A DNA stretch of 64,000 bases. Origin: Valencia hispanica (Eukaryota; Chordata; Actinopteri; Cyprinodontiformes; Valenciidae). Numbering within the stretch: position 1 is the stretch's first letter; every line of letters starts with the position of its first letter. Where the stretch lies: assembly GCA_963556495.2 (NCBI GenBank), contig OY747702.1, forward strand, positions 24,433,903-24,497,902, given 5' to 3'. The notes beneath the pieces were generated by a model. That model worked only from the letters and a program-made list of their open reading frames with translations, had not been told where the DNA came from and ran no database searches. The position numbers were made by a program, and so were the translations under genes. Below are positions 55,462 through 64,000 of the stretch, piece by piece.

Positions 55462-55569
55462 TATGTGAAAAAACAAAAAACTTTTAACTTTGTTTTTTCA
55501 AAGATCCTTGGTCTGCTACCTTTAATGTGTAGACTCAAAGACTAATATTTTGCTAAATCAACTTGTGGG

Positions 55570-55662
55570 GGGGTCTGCACTCACAAAGAGCCCAGGCAAG
55601 GATTTCAACCCAGGCCCTTCTTGCTGTAAGTCAACAGCGCTTCCAACTGCACAACCATGCAT
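55570..55662 (-). repeat. tRNA-headed SINE-like fragment
   Basis: Read on the minus strand: GTGCAGTTGGAAGCGCTGTT and AGAAGGGCCTGGGTTGAAAT, A/B-box-like words of the same repeat as 45438-45650. Confidence 0.55.
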
Positions 55663-55839
55663 GGTTAGATCATCAAATAAAGTTAAAGATGAGTGAAAGA
55701 TGACCTGATAAATACAAAAATGCAATTTTTAAATCAGAATTTAAGAGAAATTAAGAAATTAAGAGAAATTGAGCTCTCCAAAACCTTTGGACCCTTGTTT
55801 CACATTTGCTAAAATTAATGAAAGGAAAATATTTAAAGA

Positions 55840-56130
55840 AAAGAGGCTGTGGACTGATCTTTTTGGAAGGTTTGTATCCTGTTGCATCTGGATAAAGATT
55901 TACACACCATATCAGAAAAAGAATACAATACTGTGAGACAAATACTGTATGGTGGTAGCCACCTCAGCTTCAGGATCTGGATGACATCCTGTAATTGATA
56001 AAATCACGAATTCTGCTTTCTTTTTTTAGGTGATTGTTTTATGTGTTTTTAAAATGGTTTAGTCAAAATCTAGACTTAAATTTAATTGAGATTTAATTTA
56101 GAGATCAGTCATGCACCAAGATCCTCCCAT
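55840..56130 (+). mobile_element. Heavily decayed Tc1/mariner-type fragment
   Basis: AATGGTTTAGTCAAAATCTA and GACTTAAATTTAATTGAGAT at 56052-56095 parallel the Tc1 codons for WPSQSPDLNPIEN. Upstream TGGACTGATCTTTTTGG (55851) and ATGGTGGTAGCC (55950) fit WSDE..LFG and GGG-box regions. No open frame remains. Confidence 0.5.
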
Positions 56131-56139
56131 TTTGCTGAA

Positions 56140-58065
56140 GAATTCTGAAATTAGCAGTGCCCCAAAATTCCTTCACAACAATATAAAAGGCCTGCTTTGC
56201 ATTTTCAAATGCTTGATGGTATTTAATGCCACTATGGATGGCACACTCATTAGATTTAGGGGGCAATTTTATTTTTACAGGGAGCCAGGTTGGTGTAGTG
56301 TCAACAGATTTTTTTTTTCCTTGAAACAAAAAAAATCATTATGTGAAAGCTGCATTTTGTACTTTCTAAAAATATGTTTTATGTTCAAATGTAAGGAAAT
56401 AAGCTAAGCACTACACATATTAATCAGCATCTGATGTGTGTATGTCATCTTTCAGCCAAAAACGTGTCTTCTCAGGGGATGTGATGCTTTTAAGGGGGGT
56501 TTGAACATGAAATCCATTGAATCATGACATAGTATAGGTGTGCAGCTACTGGAAGGCACAGATAAAGCTTCACTGATCTGCAAATTGGTCTGACGGCTCG
56601 TCAGAAACTCAGATTGACCACACGTCGGCATCAACTTATCAGAGGTCATCTATACTCCTCCTGTCTTTACGATTCAGTCTAGTCTAGCTCCGATCTAATG
56701 AGACAGCTGACCCTGCTGGCAGACTGCATCTGACTCATCAGCATACATACTTTAATTCAGAAATGAGGCAGTAATTGGTTGACGAGGGAAATAAATCAAT
56801 ACTGACAATGCAGAGAACGTAAAGAATCAAGACTGTGAGACAAAGAAAATATTTTTATCTTCGGTTGCTGACTTCCCTGACTGTACTTTCTCTACCCAGC
56901 TTTAGCTAGCAAGGCTGGTGCAACATCTATTTATCTATTGTCACAACAAATTCTGCTCCAGCTGCTTTTTAAATGCAACTCTGAAGGAGATAAAACAACC
57001 AAGTCAGCCAAAAGGCCTGAAGGTTTTAGTAGCAAAGCTTCCTCTCCTCACGCCAGAAGGCCACATGTGCAAATGGCCAGTTAGGAAAAGGAAAGAGCCC
57101 AACGACATTGTGAACTTTCTACCTGCTTTTTGAGTGCTGGAATATTTTCTTTCTTACGAATCCCGAGGGCAGTCTGCTTCCATTATTCATAACCCAGCTG
57201 TTCTAAGGTGCCCATATTTACACTTATATTGCCAAACCAGCAAGGGACATTTCCCTTTTTTAATATTGCGGCTGCCACCCCTTTCTGACTTCTGCTGCCA
57301 AAAGAGCAGCCAGAGTTGCTGTGGGGCAGAAAGTGCGCACTGATGGGTGGCAGCCTAGCGAATTTATAAACAAGATCTGTAATATCATATTTGGTATGTG
57401 AATAATTGAACAGACTTTTATTATGCTTTTCAAACTCCATGGGATTTGTGGAGTGATTATAATTTGATTATAAGCCAGCTATAGTTCCTGAGGATGTTGA
57501 CTTGATTAGGTTATTCATATGGTTTAAACCACTGCTTTGTGCTTTGCTCAGGGATGTCTGAGGAAAAAAGGGGGACTGGCAAAAATCTCAATCCAGCACA
57601 CAACTGAAACGATCAGCAGTCATTACATGGCCATCAGCCAGCAGCCCAGGCGAATGAATAACACATGAATCCCTGTTGATGAAACATTGGAGAGTAGTTA
57701 CCAGTGCCCAGCTGTCTCATTGAGATAGTATTTCCCACCAAATGGAGCAAATCTGGTCAAAAAACAAGCCAAGCAGGTGGTATGTAAGTCTTGTGACTCC
57801 AAACAGGGGACCGTTAACAGGTTTGAAAATGACCCGATGCCCCTCCACAGGCGAACTGTTTCAGCGTCGATATTCCACATATGATACCTTACAAGGACAG
57901 TGGCACTTTTCTGGTGTCTCTTACACAGTCTGAGCTGGCCCATCACAGATATGAGTCTGATATGTTCTCACTAGACAGTCTCAGTAGATCCTGTTGCAGA
58001 GCTGTCCCTAATGGCAAAAAAAAATCCATGACCAGTGACTGTAGTTTGAGCTAGTTTATCCTCTG
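56140..58065. other. Repeat-poor non-coding stretch
   Basis: No element ends or domains. Parts (56450-57400, 57560-58000) look unique and could be conserved non-coding DNA. Confidence 0.4.
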
Positions 58066-58100
58066 CCTAGTCCCTGACAGGCATCCTGTCAGGGACTAGG
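58066..58100. repeat. Perfect hairpin, 16-bp arms, 3-nt loop
   Basis: CCTAGTCCCTGACAGG, loop CAT, then the exact reverse complement. It is stable in either RNA strand. No T-run follows, and no precursor-length extension beyond the arms is apparent. Confidence 0.95.
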
Positions 58101-58615
58101 GTTATACTCCCCAATCTCGTCCAGGCCCCTGTGGGATTCAAGATGAGAACACTATCAAGAGAAGAGACAGGATAAAGTTACGGAATGAGACACATATCTT
58201 ATTTATTGTATGTGGTCAGGCAGCTCTGGAGATTTGGGCTTAGCCGGAAATAGCCATTTGTTGCTGTTGTTTTTCATCATTTTCCAAGAGGGGCGCATTC
58301 AGCTGACACCATCTGAGACAGAAAATTTTGAAGTGGACAGCATAGCCACAATACAAGGGAGGTGGTGTCTGAACATCCAGTGCTGCTAATTCAACATGTC
58401 ATATTACAAAACATTGTTGTGATGTTGAATAATGAAGAGCAAATTGAAGTACAATGAATTAAAATGGCTTAAAATTCAGTATTCATACTGTATGTTATGA
58501 GCTTTTTCCCATTTCTCACCACCAACCTCAATGTAAAAACCCCCACAAAACTGTTCAATGGTTTTGAGGGGATTTTTTTCCCCAAATAAAAAACTGAGAA
58601 GTGTGGCATGCTGTA
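58101..58615. other. No feature identified
   Basis: Unique-looking sequence with no recognised frame or repeat. Confidence 0.4.
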
Positions 58616-59335
58616 TCGAGCTCATCTAACCATTCTTTTACATATTTGCTGTGTCCCCATGTTTAAAGGCAAAATGCAAGTAAAACGTTTTGTGGTTGTA
58701 TTGCTTCTTGTCACTCTTCCTTAAAGACCAAATTTGCTGCAGGCAAAAAAGAAGAATGTCTGCTGTGTTCTTGTTTTTATACCTTTGCGAAGTCAACAGA
58801 ATCTCCATCTGTGTGGAGTTAAGCAAGGAGTTAAGCATTCGTGAATTCAGAGTTCTTTATTAGTTCTTTGTCTTGACTGCAGTTCAGGTTTGGTTCTCCT
58901 CGTGGCCGGGATGGATACACAACAGGATGTTAGACTGAGTAATGCAATGTTCTTTTATAGCCTGACCCTGCTTTAAAAAGTCCTGCAACTTTATCTCTGA
59001 CCTGCCTGCTGTGTTCCCTGATCTTCATGGGGCTGTTTGTTCTTTAGTCTTGTTTAACAAACCTCTGACACCTTTACAGAACAGTTGGATTTGAGATTTT
59101 ATTGTGAATACATTTACCAATTGTGTGCTTTTTGAAAGTAAATGACTTTTTCTTAGTAGCATCAGAAGAAAGGAGGATAGATAAAAATGTGCAATTGCAA
59201 CTGTGCATAATTTTCCTTCCACTTCCCATTCACACACTACTTTGTATTGGTCCATCACGTAAAATCCACAAAACAGTTACAGTTTCTAAGGGTTTACTAG
59301 ACATTAACAACTATATATTAAGGGATTACACAGTT
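58616..59335 (-). mobile_element. Decayed Tc1-type transposon in pieces
   Basis: The minus strand at 58620-58740 reads LRKSDKKQYNHKTF, LHFAFKHGDTANM (compare 'LQFAKSHMGDTANM' of the intact copy). The 59195-59330 part has TTTGTATTGGTCCATCACGT and related terminal-repeat text. About 58850-59030 between them is unrelated sequence. No catalytic motif survives. Confidence 0.65.
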
Positions 59336-59988
59336 ATATAGAATTGGTAATCTTTTTTATCAACACTCTTCTTATGCCTTAAATATTCCTTAGATCAGGT
59401 GTTTCATAAAAAAAAACACTTCTGTAAACATAATGGCTAAAAGTTAATAAGTCCATTTAAAATGCAATCATATATTATAACCTTCAGCATAAATATAATG
59501 TTAAAAATCAACATAATTTCTTATAGAGTAAAAAATGCTGCCACCGAACCATGAAATCCATGCATCTTCAACACATTAACTTTTTATAAGTGTTGCATTT
59601 TGTATCTAATCCAATCAGATTCTTCGTTGTTTAATTATTTAGCAAGAGATTTACCAATAAATAAACTAACATTTTCACAGCCTATGCATCAAAATCTTTC
59701 AGTTAATCTGAAAAAAATAAAATAAATAAATAATTATGACTGAATTTTCACAGGCAATGTGGTGCTGGTTAAATTGTTGGTGAGGTACTTTTGTTTGAAA
59801 AGTCTAAAAAACATTACTGATAGGCTATGTAATTTAACTGTTGCTTACACGGTGTTCATGTAGTCACAATATTGCTGCCCATGACAACATACAATTTAAG
59901 ACAACAAAACAATCCTAATAAATGCAGGATAATTACTGTAATATCAAACTTATATCAAAAAAGTTAACTTTGCTATGATATTAAGAGT

Positions 59989-59991
<3 letters not shown>
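59336..59991. other. AT-rich stretch, nothing identified
   Basis: Only low-complexity A/T words are seen. Confidence 0.45.

Positions 59992-60040
<49 letters not shown>
59992..60040. repeat. (TA)n microsatellite, 49 bp
   Basis: Uninterrupted alternating T/A. The IYIYIY frame across it is an artefact of the repeat. Confidence 0.97.
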
Positions 60041-60042
<2 letters not shown>

Positions 60043-60700
60043 TTGTTGTTGTTTTTGACACAGACAGCTGAGCTTATAGTGCACTTGTGTTAAATTCGGA
60101 GGTTCAGAAAGCTGTGCCTTACCGTATGCACAGGTAAAACCTCGATGTTGAGACATCCCAGGTAAATAGGTCATGGGTGCTCACAGGGAGATGGAAAAGC
60201 AGACACAAAGCATAGGGGGGAACATAGGGGGGGCATCAGGGAGGGGCAGAGCATAATTTGCATGGCTGTGCCTTGTGTTTTGTTTTTGTTTTGTTGTTTT
60301 TTGAGCCACAGGGGAGTGGCAGGGGTGATGATGTCACCAAGAGTGCCTGGCATGTAGGGCAGCAGCTGCCTCATTTCTGAGCCGTTCCACATTTTTGCGC
60401 GTCGTCGTGAAGGAGATGTCATCTGAGCAGAAACCTTTCTGACAGCTGAGAGTGAAATGAGGTGAGAAATCAAAGTCACATTCTATTTGGGTGCATCTCC
60501 TTGGTGCCTATCTGCAGGCTGAGATCACCGGCGGTCTCCCCTGTCTCCCCTCTCATCCCTCTTCTCCCACTACCTCTTTGCCTAACGTTTCCACACAGAG
60601 GGGATATTACTCTCTGCTCTATAAAACACACTTTTTTTCAAATAAATGCTCAGCCCATGTACACCTTTAAAGATGCTATAGTATAATACCATATTTTCTG
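60041..60700. other. No feature identified
   Basis: GC-balanced, with G-runs near 60207-60240. No domain or element. Confidence 0.4.
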
Positions 60701-62300
60701 GATTCTAAACAAACAAAAGTATAATGTTTTGCACTCCTTGAACTTTTTCATATTTGGTCCTTGTACAAGCACAGCATTCATTCTGTTATGTTGAAAATTT
60801 TATGTAATAGACCAACGTAACGTAACGCATGATTGTTATGTGAACAGATTAGTTGTTATAAATTACAATCCAAAAAAATCTGGCATTCATTTGTATTCAG
60901 CTCCCAATAATTTGATACTCAGAAGTCATACAATCCGTGAATAGACTCCATCTGTGTGTAGTTTAATCTCAGAGTAAATTAAGCTGTTCTGTAAAACCCT
61001 TAGGGATGAAGCTGTAGAGAAACTTAAAGTAGATTTTGATCATTAAATTAGCCCTAAGTATGACACAATTGTGAACATGTTACAGTCACTGAACTCTAGG
61101 GGCTCTCCTCAAGAGAGGGCTCTTTCTCCTCCTTTCTTTCAGGTCTACCTTACTGCCACAGCTGAGATGTGTTGCAGCTCATCAGCCACTGAATAAAGAC
61201 TGCCATCTCAGAGTGTCACGCCCCCTTTTCACTGGGCCTTGGTCTTAAATGATCTAGTCTGTATGTGTTGTGCAGTTTGGTGTCATTATTTTCTCTTTGA
61301 GTAAATGTATTCATCTAAAAGGCTAGTGTATTTGTTCACAGTGGAAGCTGGTTTGAGGCTTTCAGCCATTTTATTTATTTCAGACCCTTTTCTAAAGTTT
61401 TGTGGTCAAACATGGGGGCTCAGCCATTGCATCCTTTTGTTTACTTGTATAAAGAGTTGTATTTTATTTCACAGTTAGACGAGGGTGTTTTGTTTGTTGT
61501 TTTGGCCTTGGGGGCCCTGAAGCTTAAAGCTTCCCTATGTTTATTTTTAGTTTTGCCCTAATTCTAAAATAAATTGTTGTTTTCTGCTGACATTAACTTT
61601 TCAGTGAATTTTTGTTTTTCGTGTGTGTTGCACCCTGTGCTAGACATCTTTGCTGTTTAGGAGGTTAACACAACCTGCTAAGTCATGGCAGTCCACCTCA
61701 ATTGACAAACCAGCAAGGACAGCATTAATGATAGAAGCAGTCTAGAGGCCCATGGTAACTTTGGCTGATCCAAAGCTAAAGTGGGAGAATATGTTGAAAG
61801 CATAGCTATTAATTTGCACTCAACAGATCTAGCCTTAATGGAAAAAGGCAATATGAAAGCCATTGTTTAAGGAAAGTCATAAGAAGTGTTTCCAGTTCAT
61901 CCAGTTTCGGGCTCATCACATGTCGTGTATAAGGAACACAGAAAACATTTGGAACAATGTGCTCCAGATTAAACATTTAACTACACATCATCCTGATAAA
62001 ACATAGTGGTGGCAGCCTCAAGATATTGGAAAGCTTTTCTTCAGCTGGGAAATAGAAGTTGATAGGATGATTAAAAGAAATAAATACAGGACAGCCCTGG
62101 AAGAGAACATGCCAAAGACAGCCGAATTTGAGACTGGGTTGTAGGTTCACCTTCCAGCAGAACAACAACCCTAAACACGCAGCCTGAGCAAAATGTAATT
62201 GTTTAGATCAGAGTGTATTCCTGTGTTGGAGTGTCCTAGTGAAATACCAGACCTAAATCTATTATAGAATCATTTGTAAGGGTTGCCAATCAATGTTCAC
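60701..62300 (+). mobile_element. Decayed Tc1-type transposon split by an unknown insert
   Basis: The left part (60710-61080) has terminal-repeat-like text and GGGATGAAGCTGTAGAGAAAC (N-terminal codons). The right part (61672-62300) parallels the transposase from AGGCCCATGGTAACTTTGG through CACCTTCCAGCAGAACAACA and CCTAAACACGCAG (NDPKH region) to AATACCAGACCTAAATCTAT (SPDLNPI region). It is full of stops. It belongs to the same broad family as the intact element at 31418. Confidence 0.7.
61085..61671. other. Insert inside the Tc1 relic, possibly a solo LTR
   Basis: The block contains TGTCACGCCCCC at 61217 and ends GGAGGTTAACACA at 61671, LTR-like termini, but no target duplication can be read and the left limit is uncertain. 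Confidence 0.3.
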
Positions 62301-62640
62301 AGAGAATCATCTATAACCATCATTGCTCCCAACAAACTCAAAGAATCTTTACATCCCTGCTGTAATTTGCAGTTTTTTGTTTTTGTTTTTTTCAGTTCAA
62401 ACATAATTTCTGCTGTTATTCCGGCTCTCTGTTTACACAGTTTTTATTGCTCAAATCTTGTAAACAATTAGTTTTTTTATATACACACATACTCATGCAC
62501 ATTCTGTAAATATGTTTAAATTATACTGCTCAGCTGCATATTTCTTGGATCTGAGTACGCTATACTTAATGACTGTACAGAATTTTAGTGTTGGGATTTT
62601 GTACTTCCTATATGTTGTGACACAGAGTGAGCAAATTTTT
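62301..62640. other. AT-rich stretch, nothing identified
   Basis: No recognised repeat or frame. Confidence 0.4.
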
Positions 62641-62794
62641 GTCTGGTTTACATAACCATCAATAATTATGATCCATTTAATTAATAATATAGTTATTTAT
62701 GAGGTTCAAGTCTAATCTATTAATATTCTGGGCACCAGTTCTGTATTAGAGGACCAGACATCCAGTCTCTTCTTGAAGGTGTAAATTCACATGC

Positions 62795-64000
62795 TGTGGA
62801 CATTAATTGTACGCATTAAGCCAAGTAATCACAGACAACTTCTCTTTAAACTAAGGGGAATTTATTAAGAAAATAGATCAACCTTACAGCCAAAACATTT
62901 TGTCAATAGTTCCCATCTGTTCTAAAGCATTCAACTAACTACTACAGATCTTAGAAATATATGTGAAAATTAAACACAATTAACATGAAGTGGATCAGGG
63001 ACAAACAAAGGGCTCAGATTTTGTTCAGGAAGGGAGGGGGCCCTCACTATAGGGGGGTCAAGTAGAGATAGCCTTTGGGACAAAGTACCATAAACCTAGC
63101 TCTGGCCAAGAACAGCGAATGTAGTGTAAGGAGATAAAGGGCAATAAAACTAGCTTTGGGTAAAATGGAGGCCACAGCTTTAACTAACAGACAAAGGAAC
63201 AATGGAGTTAACCTTTCAGCTAACAGACCAGCTATAGCAGGTCGGACTGAGCCTGACTCTGCCGACCAGGTGATCAGAGAGCAAGAAAGAAAGTGGGATC
63301 TGCTCAGGATAAAAACCAGTTTAAAACACACAAAATACAGCTCAAACTTATAGCGTGCGGCAACGCTAAATTAGCCAACAGGTTCAGCACTTAAAAACAC
63401 TTTAAACCAAAACTAAACGAGATCTAACTCGTTAAGAACTCTATTTTCCCTATTTATCTGCCCAGACACAATATTACGTTGGATGAACCGGTTAAATCCT
63501 ACTTTGCTTTGAGGGAGGTCCAGTCCACGAAGAGGGGAGCAAACTGTGTCCGTAGTTGAGCAAGAAAAAGAATAGAGAACCTGTGCAGGATTTTAGGACC
63601 GTGTGTCCCAACTGCAGGCCGGACTGCTTGCAGGTCGAGGTTGTAACGAACTGTCTTGGAACAGTCCTGATATAACCCAGCTGGATACACAAACAGCAAT
63701 GGGTACTTCGAAGCTTTGAAATGAGAGTTCTCCCCGGTCCTGCGGGTCAGAAAAAAAGATAATTTTCACCGGTGAGATGTCCTGTCTTTAGCAGGAGTTT
63801 CTGCTTAGAACAATTTGTAATGGCCGCCACCACCTTCTTATAGCCCTTTGGCCGTGATGTCATTGTTGATGTCACCAAGGGTGGTCACGAACCAATGAGA
63901 GTCTGTTGGGGTCACCGCTATGAATGTTGGAAAATGCGGTCGGCTCAGTCCATCTGGTAAAATGGCTTCCAGCTGTCCAAGAGTCTGTACAGTTCATTTG
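62795..64000 (-). mobile_element. Long LTR-like repeat, copy 2 (runs off the window)
   Basis: Matches 16918-18187 throughout, including TTTATT (62861-62866, AATAAA on minus) and CTTATAG (63837-63843, TATA-like on minus). The window ends about 25 bp before the LTR start expected from copy 1. Sequence to the left (about 62640-62794) also resembles the left neighbour of copy 1. Short frames near 63492-63699 have no known domain. Confidence 0.6.

Noticed and set aside
59950..60174. Minus-strand frame with IYIYIY repeats
   Set aside because: It is the (TA)n repeat translated.

Overview
The window looks like repeat-rich, gene-poor DNA from a teleost fish, either intergenic or inside a large intron. 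The evidence is the mix of elements: Tc1-type transposons with IR/DR ends, an L2 LINE and a Jockey-superfamily LINE (Rex1/CR1-like) with a GATCAATAAAG-type 3' end, Ty3/gypsy proviruses and solo LTRs, hAT and PIF/Harbinger derivatives, and TTAA-flanked MITEs. I found no convincing host protein-coding gene, rRNA, tRNA or CRISPR array. The only open, family-length coding region is a 339-codon Tc1 transposase (31787-32806) inside a 1.6-kb element with long inverted repeats and TA flanks.

Layout. 1-7.6 kb: an L2 LINE end (1076-1830), a decayed THAP domain facing a spliced-looking SWIM/YqaJ-type exon on the opposite strand (3989-4905), and a TTAA-type MITE (5973-7220) split by a solo LTR with perfect CTCGT duplications. 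7.6-10.6 kb: a near-complete but frameshifted LINE. 12.5-14.5 kb: a second THAP relic, a 22-bp perfect palindrome holding a TGACGTCA site, and a TTAA-flanked element with an inverted duplication of a short coding exon. 15-19.4 kb: one Tc1 transposon broken by two LTR-type insertions, followed by a G-rich island (19.4-20.9 kb) and a 125-bp tetranucleotide array. 22-25.4 kb: a solo LTR in a LINE-like tail, then a Tc1 relic broken by a hAT element with an exact 8-bp duplication. 26.6-29 kb: a MITE with exactly matching 63-bp ends and a Harbinger-like MITE. 31.4-33 kb: the intact Tc1. 35.7-37.1 kb: a Harbinger derivative with a MADF-type exon, then a Tc1 relic. 38.7-43.5 kb: a third THAP relic, a cluster of nested AT-rich palindromes, and a second TTAA-flanked element carrying a related palindrome. 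49-55.5 kb: a Ty3/gypsy provirus into which a LINE and a solo LTR later inserted. 55.5-64 kb: Tc1 relics, a perfect 16-bp-arm hairpin, and a partial second copy of the long LTR seen near 17 kb.

The most unusual theme is the recurrence of THAP-domain relics, SWIM/YqaJ- and P2X7-tail-like coding scraps, and TTAA-flanked elements. Together they suggest that one or more THAP-carrying DNA transposon families with accessory proteins have been active in this lineage. That link is inference: no complete copy lies in the window. Nested insertions with readable target duplications give a relative order of events at several sites.
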